64,000 nt of DNA, from positions 2,138,001 through 2,202,000 of the forward strand of contig NZ_JAPNJW010000001.1 in NCBI RefSeq assembly GCF_026626745.1, in the 5' to 3' direction. Below, in pieces: positions 9,972 through 17,298 of this stretch (within the stretch, counting starts at the first letter, position 1; each line of letters opens with the position of its first letter). The translations under genes and the position numbers were made by a program. Source of the stretch: Nannocystis sp. RBIL2 (lineage in GTDB: Bacteria; Myxococcota_A; Polyangia; Nannocystales; Nannocystaceae). Below the pieces are notes generated by a model. It saw only the letters and a list, made by a program, of their open reading frames with translations. It did no database searches and was not told where the DNA came from.

Positions 9972-11102
9972 TCAGAACTTGAGCGTCGCCACCGCCCCGA
10001 TCTGCGCCTTGCTCACCTTTTTGAAGGTCGAGCGCATCAGCTCGCCGGCCGCGCAATTCGCCAGCGTCGGGTTGCCCGCGTCGTCCTGCGGCGCTGCCGA
10101 CAGCACCTTGCCATCGGGGCCCGCGATCGACAGCTTGATCGTCACCTTCTCGCCGCCGCGCGCGTGGGTTCGGCAGCGATCCAGCGCGGCGGCCTTGGCC
10201 GCGCGAGTGCCGTCGGCGATGTCGGCCGGCTCGAGCTTCTCGGGCAAGCTGTCCGCAGAGACAGACGCCGACGGCGGATCGGCCTTCGGCGGCGCGGCCG
10301 GCTTGGCCTTGCACTTCTCGGGCGAGAGCAGGCACTCGACGCTGTCGTTCGCCGGGCCGGACGGGGCGGCAGGCGTCACCACCTTGATCGGCGCCGGCTT
10401 GTCCGCGCTCGGCGCCGCCGGCTTGATGCCCGGCTTGCGCGGGCGCTTGCTCGGCCCGGGCTCGGCGGGCTCGACCGCGGCGACCGGCGCAACGGCCTCG
10501 ACCGGCTCCGGCTCCGCCTCGGGCTCGGCCTCCGCCTCCGCCGCCGACGCCGACGCCACCACCATCGGCGCCTGCGAGATGTGGCGCTCGATGATCACCG
10601 GCGCCGGCGTCGGCGGGCGCGTCACCAGGAAGCCCGCGAGTCCCATCATTCCCAGCGCCACCACCCCGAGCAGCAGGTACAGCGGCATCGGCGGCGGCGC
10701 CGAGGTCGCCCGGCTGCGCACCGGCGTCGGCGGAATCACCAGCGGCGCCGCCGTCAGCTCGCTGAAACGGGGCGCTCGCGCCTGCGGGCGCTCGGCCTGC
10801 ATCACCCCGCCGAGCGCCCGCACGTCGATGAGGCCCGAACCATCGGTCGGCTGCGGCGCCGACTTCGGGCGCTTCGCCACCGCCAGCGGCGCGGGCGCGT
10901 CGGCGACGGGGCCGACATCGAGCGCGCGCAGGCTGGCGAGCGAGAACAACACCGAGTTTTCATCGCGGGCGCCCGTCATGCGGCCCGCGCCTCGAACCTC
11001 CCGGCCGGCGATCGACTCGCCGCACCGGCTGCACCGCGGGGTCGAGGACGCGCCCGCGGCGGACAAGATCAGGGCACCATGGTGATCGCATACGAGGTTC
11101 AT
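9972..11102 (-). CDS. Zinc-ribbon, single-pass membrane protein with AgmX/GltJ-like layout
   Basis: The 376-aa product starts with a zinc-ribbon-like segment (LVCDHHG, then CSRCGESI). A short RDENSVLFSLASL motif follows, which I associate with myxobacterial regulatory and motility proteins. A Pro-rich cytoplasmic linker leads to one transmembrane helix (about 142-162), then a long Ala/Pro/Glu/Lys-rich periplasmic stalk. A C-terminal domain (about 285-376) contains Cys in DRCRTHA and ANCAAGELM and ends in a beta-strand-like VATLKF. The layout of zinc ribbon, membrane helix, stalk and a small C-terminal domain with paired Cys resembles AgmX/GltJ of adventurous motility, but the homology is not proven. 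It lies 150 bases downstream of the phosphodiesterase gene on the same strand. Confidence 0.72.
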   Translation of the reverse strand: MNLVCDHHGALILSAAGASSTPRCSRCGESIAGREVRGAGRMTGARDENSVLFSLASLRALDVGPVADAPAPLAVAKRPKSAPQPTDGSGLIDVRALGGVMQAERPQARAPRFSELTAAPLVIPPTPVRSRATSAPPPMPLYLLLGVVALGMMGLAGFLVTRPPTPAPVIIERHISQAPMVVASASAAEAEAEPEAEPEPVEAVAPVAAVEPAEPGPSKRPRKPGIKPAAPSADKPAPIKVVTPAAPSGPANDSVECLLSPEKCKAKPAAPPKADPPSASVSADSLPEKLEPADIADGTRAAKAAALDRCRTHARGGEKVTIKLSIAGPDGKVLSAAPQDDAGNPTLANCAAGELMRSTFKKVSKAQIGAVATLKF

Positions 11103-11252
11103 GACGGCGTACCTTCCATTCGCCGCAACTCGCCGCGACGGACAGGATCGAAGGACCGCCGTCGCTGGAGCTGCGCCGAGGAAATGAGGCTGCTGCCTCG
11201 AACGAGCCCGCGGCGCGATCGATCTACGCCGCGAGGTCGACCGCCCCCGTCG

Positions 11253-13559
11253 TCACCGGGGCGGCAACTGGAGCACCACGAATTCTTCGTCGTCCGGGCG
11301 GTCGTCGCCGCGGTGGCGCCCGACGCTGAACGGGAAGTTGTTGTCGTTGGCGACCAGCACCCGCCCTCCGGGCAGCAGCACCAGGCTCTCGATGGTGACG
11401 AACGGCATGGCGAAACGACCCTCGCCCACACCCACGTCCCCCGCGACCGCCGGCGCGAGCCCGTGTGGGTCGGCGATCGCCAGCAGATCGATCTGCCGCA
11501 CCACCTCCGCCGTCGCGCCCGGAGCGCCGAGGGTGAGCTCGCGGATCGCCTTGTAACCGCCGAGCTCGCCCTCGCTGTCGTCGCGCTCGATCACGAACCC
11601 GCGTCCCTCCGCGTCGAGCTGAAAGTCAGCCGCCGCCGTCGCGCGCGGCTCCAGGCGATGGACCCAGCGCCGACCGGTATATGTCCTTTGCGACAGGTCG
11701 AACTCGTGGACCCACACCTCGCCCGCCGGCGCACCCGCGACCGGCTTCTCGAGCATCGGCAGCAGCGCCGGCGGCGAGCTGCGCAGCGCCATCCCCTCGA
11801 ACCCGCCGCTCGTCGCCACCCGCAGCGGCTGTGTCCGCGCGGTCACCCCGTGCGGCCACCCGAGCCCCGCCAGCCACGGGCTCGGCGCCTCGCTCCCGAG
11901 CGGCAGGTTCACCCCGTCGGCCAGCAGCACCACAGTGCCGATCGCCGGCGCAAGGTCTTGCACGTGCCCCAGAGCACGAAGATCGAAGCTCTGCACCCAC
12001 GCCCGCTCGGTCACTCCCGCGGCCGCGATCGCCTCGCTGACGCGCGCGGCGAACAGCGCCGCGAAATCGTCCTCCGGCGTCAACTTCGTCTCCACGCTGA
12101 ACCGCACCTGCCGGGCGTTCGCGGCCCGGAACGCCGCCTCCGGGTGGCTCGCGCCCGGTCCCGTCGAATAGTAGTCGGAGTAAGCCGCGACGAAGCGGAA
12201 CCACTGCGCCAGCGTCGGCGGCGTGTACGGATCTGCGAGCCCCGCCGCGCCGGCGAACGCGACAGTCACCGGCGACAGCGCGCGGTCGTGGGTCTGTTCG
12301 GGGCCGCGCACCAGACCGTCGCACACGAACCGCCGCTGCAGCTCCGCGATCGTCAGCGCCCGCACCGTCCGTGACGCGTCGCCGCCGAGCACGTCACGAC
12401 ATTTGCGCGGATCGAGCTGCGGATCGTGCCCCAGCACCGGCACGTCGTCCGCGGTCAGGCCGACATCAGTCTCGAGCGTCGTCACCAGGTGATCGAGCGC
12501 CGCCTCCATCGCCGGCAAAGTGTTCTCGGGCCGCAGGTCGCGCGCGCCGCGATGACCTTGCAGGTCGATCGCGTCGCGCCGCACCAGCCCGTCCACTCCG
12601 ACGAGCTCCGGCACCCCGTCCCCGTCCCTGTCGAAGCTGCGCGCCGCTTTTAATAAAAGATCGGGCCGGTCGGAGATGATGCCGTCGACCCCGAGGCGCA
12701 TCAGCGCGTGCATGCGCGCGACCTCGTTGACAGTCCACACCACCACCGGGAACCCGGCCGCGCGCAGCGACTTCACGTCGAACAGCTCGCGCCCGAGCTC
12801 GCCGGCCTCGTCGTCGACCACCATCGCGTGGTGCGGCGACAGCACCGGCGGCCGGGTCGCGCCGCGCTGTCGAGCGCGCCAGTCCAGCGCGTTCATCAGC
12901 CGCAGCGCCGCGCCCTCCTCGTTGTTCGGGTTCTGCGGCGCGCGCAGCTCGAGCCCCGGCCGCTCGACGTCCGGCAGGCCGATCGGCGGCTCCAGCAGGA
13001 TGCCGTCGGCCGACGTGTGCAGCAAGAACGGCCCGAACTCGTCGCCGAACCACAGCGTCCCGTCGGGCGCGCGCTGCAGCGATTCGGGGTCGAAGTCGGC
13101 GCCGGTCAGCACCCGCGCCTCGCTGAATTGCTGGACGATCGGGAACGCGACCTCGCGCCCCGGATCGCGCAGCTCGAAGTACCCGACGACCTCGACCGCG
13201 CCGCTGCCACCATTCGCGGCGCGGGGGTCGAGCCGCAATGTGTAGACCCGCAGGTGAAAGTCGGCCGAGTTCTCGATCTTTCCGTAACCGTTGTCGGCGA
13301 GCGCGAGGTAGGTCCCGTCGCCCACCGCGACCAGCGCCGAGAACCCCTGCACCGGCTGCGACGAAAACGGCGCCTGCTGCCCGTGGATCGGCGCCGGACC
13401 GAGCCGGGCGCCCGAGGCCGGCCCCGGCGCGAACGTGGCCGCCGGCAGCACCGCGCGCCCGACCAGGGTCGCCGGCGGGGCCGCGGCCGGCCGCCCGCAC
13501 GCGCACGCGAATGCCAGCACCAGCGCGCGCCGGATCGCCGCGCTACGCATGCTCGCCAT
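11253..13559 (-). CDS. Mosaic phytase-like / glycerophosphodiester phosphodiesterase protein
   Basis: This is a 768-aa exported protein; the signal region contains ACACGRP, a possible lipobox. Residues about 45-235 look like the first half of a phytase-like beta-propeller (NGYGKIENSADFHLR, DPESLQRAPDGTLWFGDEFGP). Next comes a GDPD C-terminal signature (VVVWTVNE then LGVDGIISDRPD, about 270-300), a Ca-binding DRDGDGVPE loop, and a GDPD N-terminal signature (GHRGARDLRPENT, LETDVG and LGHDPQLDP, about 333-380). GDPD mid-region follows to about 565 (FSVETKL, VQSFDLRAL). The end (about 590-768) resumes phytase-like sequence (GGFEGMALRSSPPALLP). The GDPD halves are therefore in swapped order inside a split propeller. 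GDPD enzymes hydrolyse glycerophosphodiesters; activity here is inferred. Confidence 0.8.
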   Translation of the reverse strand: MASMRSAAIRRALVLAFACACGRPAAAPPATLVGRAVLPAATFAPGPASGARLGPAPIHGQQAPFSSQPVQGFSALVAVGDGTYLALADNGYGKIENSADFHLRVYTLRLDPRAANGGSGAVEVVGYFELRDPGREVAFPIVQQFSEARVLTGADFDPESLQRAPDGTLWFGDEFGPFLLHTSADGILLEPPIGLPDVERPGLELRAPQNPNNEEGAALRLMNALDWRARQRGATRPPVLSPHHAMVVDDEAGELGRELFDVKSLRAAGFPVVVWTVNEVARMHALMRLGVDGIISDRPDLLLKAARSFDRDGDGVPELVGVDGLVRRDAIDLQGHRGARDLRPENTLPAMEAALDHLVTTLETDVGLTADDVPVLGHDPQLDPRKCRDVLGGDASRTVRALTIAELQRRFVCDGLVRGPEQTHDRALSPVTVAFAGAAGLADPYTPPTLAQWFRFVAAYSDYYSTGPGASHPEAAFRAANARQVRFSVETKLTPEDDFAALFAARVSEAIAAAGVTERAWVQSFDLRALGHVQDLAPAIGTVVLLADGVNLPLGSEAPSPWLAGLGWPHGVTARTQPLRVATSGGFEGMALRSSPPALLPMLEKPVAGAPAGEVWVHEFDLSQRTYTGRRWVHRLEPRATAAADFQLDAEGRGFVIERDDSEGELGGYKAIRELTLGAPGATAEVVRQIDLLAIADPHGLAPAVAGDVGVGEGRFAMPFVTIESLVLLPGGRVLVANDNNFPFSVGRHRGDDRPDDEEFVVLQLPPR

Positions 13560-13733
13560 CCCAAGCGAGCAGCGTCGGCCCCTCGCGAACCTGCGCGCCC
13601 AGGCCGGCGGCCCTCGCCTCGAAGCGCGCGCGGAACGACGGAGCCCGGCTCATCGCCGCGCGATCTGGCCCGCCCGGGCGCACCCTGTCAAGGGCGCTCC
13701 CCACAGACGAGGTTCGACCGCGCCGATCATGGC

Positions 13734-14396
13734 TCAGGCCGCCATCGCCGCCGTGCGCACGTGCTCCGGCGTGATCCCGAAGTGCTCGCGCACCTGCTCG
13801 ATCGGCCAGGTCAGCATCGCCGCCCAGTCCGCCCCGAACAGCGGCCGCATCGTCTTGCCGAGGCGCCAGCCGCGGGTGATCGCCTCCATGCGGCGGTCGC
13901 CGTCCTCGTGCTGGAACAGCATCCCGTTGAGCAGCCCCGCCGACAGCAGCAGGTGCCCGAGCGGCGACTGCAGCTGGGCGATGTAGAACGCCTGCAGCCC
14001 GAGCTCGCCGGCCACGTCGGTGTCGAAGCCGAGCACCGTGTGCCACAGATCGTGACTGCGCTCGAGGTGGAGCTTCATCTGCGCTGCGTCGCCCGACGTG
14101 TCGAGCGCGCTGTGATAGACCCCCGTCGGGTCGAGCTTGCGCTGATCGAGGAACCTGGCGAATTCGCGCCCCAGGCTGCCCTCCGGCAGCGCGCGCAGTT
14201 CCTCGAGCTTGAGCGTCAGCGGCGGCAGCGGGCGGGCCAGGTACGCCTTCACCTCGGGGCGGGCGAGCATGCGCCGCAGCCCGGGCGACTCGTCGAACGA
14301 ATCGGCGAGGGCGAACACCAGGTCGAGGCGGTCGGTGTCGCGGACGAGGCGGACGTAGGTGCTGGCGAAGCGGAACAGGCCGACGATCTTGCGCAT
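13734..14396 (-). CDS. Coq4-like protein
   Basis: This 220-aa protein has the Coq4 family signature SHDLWHTVLGFDTD followed by ELGLQAF, giving the conserved HDxxH and a downstream Glu used for metal binding. Coq4 takes part in ubiquinone synthesis, where it is linked to C1 decarboxylation and hydroxylation in eukaryotes; bacterial homologues are widespread but less characterised. The start ATG at 14396 gives MRKIVGLFRF. The gene is divergent from the TetR regulator at 14469 with a 72-base spacer holding a palindrome, so the regulator probably controls it. Alternative: a general membrane-associated Coq4-fold protein without a role in quinone synthesis. Confidence 0.78.
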   Translation of the reverse strand: MRKIVGLFRFASTYVRLVRDTDRLDLVFALADSFDESPGLRRMLARPEVKAYLARPLPPLTLKLEELRALPEGSLGREFARFLDQRKLDPTGVYHSALDTSGDAAQMKLHLERSHDLWHTVLGFDTDVAGELGLQAFYIAQLQSPLGHLLLSAGLLNGMLFQHEDGDRRMEAITRGWRLGKTMRPLFGADWAAMLTWPIEQVREHFGITPEHVRTAAMAA

Positions 14397-14429
14397 GCGA
14401 ATCACTCCCTGCGGGGCTTGCAAGGAAGA

Positions 14430-14443
14430 TGAGCCTTTGCTCA
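14430..14443. promoter_or_regulatory. Candidate TetR operator between divergent genes
   Basis: TGAGC-CTTT-GCTCA is a perfect inverted repeat of 5-base arms located 34 bases from the Coq4-like start and 25 bases from the TetR start. TetR regulators usually bind such palindromes in the divergent spacer. Arms this short can arise by chance. Confidence 0.4.
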
Positions 14444-14468
14444 GATCCTCGCTACTCGCTTTTGTCCC

Positions 14469-15104
14469 GTGCCCGCCACCGCCCGCAAGAAGCCCGCCAA
14501 ACGCCGCCGCAGCCCGATTCAGAGCCGGGGTCAGGCCACCGTCGACGCCATCGTCGAGGCGGCCGCTCAGATCTTGGCGCGGAAGGGTCCGGCCGCGGCC
14601 ACCACCAACGCAGTGGCCGCGCGCGCCGGCGTCAGCATCGGCACCCTCTACCAGTACTTCGCCGACCGCGAGGCGCTGCTGCAGGAGATCGGTCGCCGCC
14701 ACGTCGCCGAGATGCAGGCCGTGCTCGCCGCCGCCCTCACTGGCATCGACGGCCTGGCGCTGCCGGCCGCGGTCGATCGCCTGGTCGCCGCGATCGTCGC
14801 CATGCACCGCGTGGCCCCGCGGCTGCATCAGGCGCTGCACCAATCGCTGGCCCGTGACCACCTCGACACGATCGACGCCTTCGAGGTCGCAGTCGAGGCC
14901 ATGGTCTCGCACGCCCTCGCCAGCCGCGACGAGCTCGACCTGGCCCACCCTGCCCTCACCGCCACCGTGCTGGTCCGCGGCCTCGGCGGCCTCATCCGCA
15001 CCACCCTCCGCCGCGAGCCCGAGCGCCTCGACGACCCCGCCCTCGCCCTCGCCATGCGCGCGATGATCCTCGGCACCCTCGGCGAGAGCCGCCGCCGTAC
15101 GTGA
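14469..15104 (+). CDS. TetR/AcrR family transcriptional regulator
   Basis: The 211-aa product begins with a basic tail. A TetR N-terminal HTH domain then spans about residues 23-75: ATVDAIVEAAAQILA, then VAARAGVSIGTLYQYFADREAL, the family signature with the recognition helix. An alpha-helical ligand-binding domain follows, with an aromatic-poor, Leu/Ala-rich core. GTG at 14469 is the start. Divergence from the Coq4-like gene suggests local autoregulation and control of that gene. Effector unknown. Its 3' end converges on the PqqD/HFCD/methyltransferase gene across a hairpin-rich spacer. Confidence 0.92.
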   Translation: MPATARKKPAKRRRSPIQSRGQATVDAIVEAAAQILARKGPAAATTNAVAARAGVSIGTLYQYFADREALLQEIGRRHVAEMQAVLAAALTGIDGLALPAAVDRLVAAIVAMHRVAPRLHQALHQSLARDHLDTIDAFEVAVEAMVSHALASRDELDLAHPALTATVLVRGLGGLIRTTLRREPERLDDPALALAMRAMILGTLGESRRRT

Positions 15105-15109
15105 TGGTA

Positions 15110-15176
15110 CTGTCCCTTGCGACATGCCCCTTTAGACATGCCCTTCAGGGCATGCTCATTCGGACATGCGCCGCAG
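15110..15176. repeat. Cluster of ACATGYCC palindromic repeats
   Basis: Four close copies of the dispersed (G)ACATGYCC unit occur here in both orientations. CATGCCC-TTCA-GGGCATG at 15137-15154 is a perfect 7-bp hairpin between the TetR stop and the end of the convergent fusion gene. The last copy lies inside the fusion gene and encodes its C-terminal Arg-Met-Ser-Glu. The hairpin probably works as a shared terminator or 3' stabiliser. Confidence 0.65.
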
Positions 15177-16643
15177 CACGAACAGCCGCGCCGCCGGGGC
15201 CGCGGCCGGTCCCGCCAGCGTGCTCGCGGCCTCGCGCTCGAGCGCGAACGCCGGGGCGAACAGCGCCGCGATCGCCTCGCGGGAATAAAGCGTCACGCCC
15301 GCGGCCGGCTCGGCCAGCGTCTTCACGATCAGCACCCCGCCGGGCCGGAGCAGCCGGGCCATCGCCGCCGCGTAGCGCCCGGCCTCCGCGCCGGCGAGCA
15401 GGTGCAGGCAGGCGCGGTCGATCGCCGCGTCGAAGCGGCCGCGCAGGCGCGTCTCGGTGATGTCGTCGCACAGCCAGATCGCCCGGCTCTCGGGCGCGCG
15501 GTCGCGGGCCTGCTCGAGCGCCGCCGCCGAGATGTCGGTAGCGACCACCGAGTGCCCGCGCCCCGCGATCGCAGACGCCAGGGCGCCGAGGCCCGCACCG
15601 ACCTCGAGCACCGCCAGCCCGGACGCGCCCTCGTGTTCCAGCGCCGCCAGCAGGTCCGGATCGGCCTCCTCGCGCTGCCAGGGCAGCTCGGCGGCCGCGT
15701 GCGTGCGGTACAGCCGGTCCCAGCCCGCGGCCCCGCGCGGCGCCTGCGACAGCGTCGCGCTCGCCCGCTCGCGGACGATCGCCTCGAGCAGCTGCACCAC
15801 CACCTCCGGCGGCGGCGACCCGCCCAGCATCGGCGTGCGCGTCGCCGGCGGGTCTGCGACCTCGAGCGCGCGGGCCGGGTGCGCCACGTGCAGCCCGTCC
15901 GCCACCAGCCGGGCCAGGTTGCGCTGCACCGCCGGCTCCGCGTACATGGCAGGGTTCATCGACGGCACCACCAGCACCGGCGCGCGCGTGGCCAGGGCGA
16001 TCGCCGTCACCACCGACGCGTGGTCGCCCGTGGCCAGCCGCGCGATCGTCGTCGCCGACGCCGGGCACACCAGCACCGCGTCGGCCCACTGCGCCAGCTC
16101 GATGTGCGGCACGCGGTGGACCTGGCTCTCCGGCCAGACCGCGCTGACCACCGGCGCGTGCGTCAGCGCCTCGAGCGCCTCGGCGCGGACGAACCGCAGC
16201 GCGCTGTCCGTGACCGCCGCGCGCACCTCGAAGCCGCGCGCCTGCAGCCGCTGAATCAGCGCCGGCGCGTGCATCGTCGCCGCCGCTCCGGTCAGCCCCA
16301 GCACCACCCGCGGCCCGCCCGCGCGCGTCGGCCTCGCCGGCGCTCCGACCGTCGCCGCCTCGAGCGCGCGCGCTCGCAGCAACAGGCCGAGCAGCTCTCC
16401 GATCACCTCGGGCCGCTCGATCGGCGCGCCGGCCAGCGCCTCGACGTGCGCCAGCACCTCGGCCCCCGTGTGCGGCGCCTCGAGGAACGCCAGCACCGCG
16501 GCGGCCAACATCGCCGAGTCGCCGGCGAGCGCGTGGCCCTCGCCGTCCGGGGACAGCACCACCATGCGCTCGCCGCATTCGTAGATCCGGACCACCGACG
16601 CGCGGCGGAGGTTCCATTCGGTCCAGCGCTCGGGATCCGTCAT
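15156..16643 (-). CDS. PqqD-like / HFCD flavoprotein / SAM methyltransferase fusion
   Basis: This is a 495-aa three-domain protein. Residues about 12-96 match the PqqD-like (RiPP recognition element) pattern: a short beta region, GHALAGDSAMLAAAVLAFL, HTGAEVLAHV and a final LLGLLLRARALE helix. Residues about 112-290 form an HFCD-type flavin domain (EpiD/Dfp family): GLTGAAATMHAP at the FMN loop, VPHIELAQWAD with the catalytic His near 180, PASATTIARLATG and the PSMNPAMY motif. Residues about 305-495 are a class I methyltransferase with VLEVGAGLG (345-353) and an acidic Asp at 370. HFCD enzymes decarboxylate C-terminal Cys of peptides or phosphopantothenoylcysteine. The fusion points to peptide modification, but no precursor peptide is obvious nearby. 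Confidence 0.8.
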   Translation of the reverse strand: MTDPERWTEWNLRRASVVRIYECGERMVVLSPDGEGHALAGDSAMLAAAVLAFLEAPHTGAEVLAHVEALAGAPIERPEVIGELLGLLLRARALEAATVGAPARPTRAGGPRVVLGLTGAAATMHAPALIQRLQARGFEVRAAVTDSALRFVRAEALEALTHAPVVSAVWPESQVHRVPHIELAQWADAVLVCPASATTIARLATGDHASVVTAIALATRAPVLVVPSMNPAMYAEPAVQRNLARLVADGLHVAHPARALEVADPPATRTPMLGGSPPPEVVVQLLEAIVRERASATLSQAPRGAAGWDRLYRTHAAAELPWQREEADPDLLAALEHEGASGLAVLEVGAGLGALASAIAGRGHSVVATDISAAALEQARDRAPESRAIWLCDDITETRLRGRFDAAIDRACLHLLAGAEAGRYAAAMARLLRPGGVLIVKTLAEPAAGVTLYSREAIAALFAPAFALEREAASTLAGPAAAPAARLFVLRRMSE

Positions 16644-16692
16644 CTCTCGTCCTGGTTCAGCTCGCAGCCCGACCGGGCCGCCCGGGATGCTA

Positions 16693-17115
16693 TCATATGA
16701 TCAACATCTCGCACGCGCCGTCGATCCACGCGCAGAACTGCTGCACGCCGCAGACCGCCTCGTCGGTGATCTGCATGCAATCGACGGTGCATTGCAAGAT
16801 CTCCGGCGGCCAGGCGCACAGCGGTGTCGCCTCGCAGGTCGCCTGATCTTCGATCGCCCCGCAGTCGGGCACCCCGTCGGTGTCCGTCTCCGTGGTGGTC
16901 GTCGTCGCCGCCGTCGGGTCCATCGTCGTCCCGGTGGTCGGCTCGGTCGCCGTCGTGGTCGTGGTCGTGCTCGTGCTCGTCGGGCCGTCCTCGGACGTCC
17001 CGGTGGTCTCGGTCATCGTCGTCTTGTCGTCCTTGCTGCAGGCCGGCGCCGCGGTCACCGAGGACACCGCCAGGATCGCCGGCACGCACAGTCTTCGTCC
17101 GATGTCGGGTCTCAC
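16693..17115 (-). CDS. Thr-rich lipoprotein with Cys-rich C-terminal domain
   Basis: The 140-aa product has a signal peptide ending in TAAPAC, a likely lipobox, and a linker of about 55 residues made almost entirely of Thr/Ser/Asp/Glu. A compact C-terminal region (about 80-140) has eight Cys, in the pattern DCGA, TCEA, LCAW, QCTVDC, VCGV, FCAW and ACEM. Paired CAW repeats suggest two disulphide-bonded mini-repeats displayed on the cell surface. It sits 49 bases upstream of the PqqD/HFCD/methyltransferase gene on the same strand, so the two may share a transcript. It has no C-terminal Cys and so is a poor fit as an HFCD substrate. Function unknown. Confidence 0.7.
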   Translation of the reverse strand: MRPDIGRRLCVPAILAVSSVTAAPACSKDDKTTMTETTGTSEDGPTSTSTTTTTTATEPTTGTTMDPTAATTTTTETDTDGVPDCGAIEDQATCEATPLCAWPPEILQCTVDCMQITDEAVCGVQQFCAWIDGACEMLII

Positions 17116-17246
17116 GCCCGCAGCCTACCACGCCGCCCTTCGCGCGGATCGCGGACTCTGCGGCCCACGCCCCCCAAAAGTCGCGCGCTCGCTCGAGCTA
17201 AATTGCCCCGAGCCCCCGGGCTTCCCGAGCCACGACGTAACGCAAC

Positions 17247-17298
17247 GGACATGTCCTCCGAGACATGTCCATCACAACAGGTCCCTCACGACATGTCC
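17247..17298. repeat. ACATGTCC repeats overlapping a translation start
   Basis: GGACATGTC-CTCCGA-GACATGTCC at 17247-17270 has perfect 9-base arms. A further GACATGTCC occurs at 17290-17298. Both possible ATG starts of the following VOC-cupin gene (17251 and 17293) lie inside copies of the repeat, so the repeat forms its 5' untranslated region and could sequester the start in a hairpin. Confidence 0.7.
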
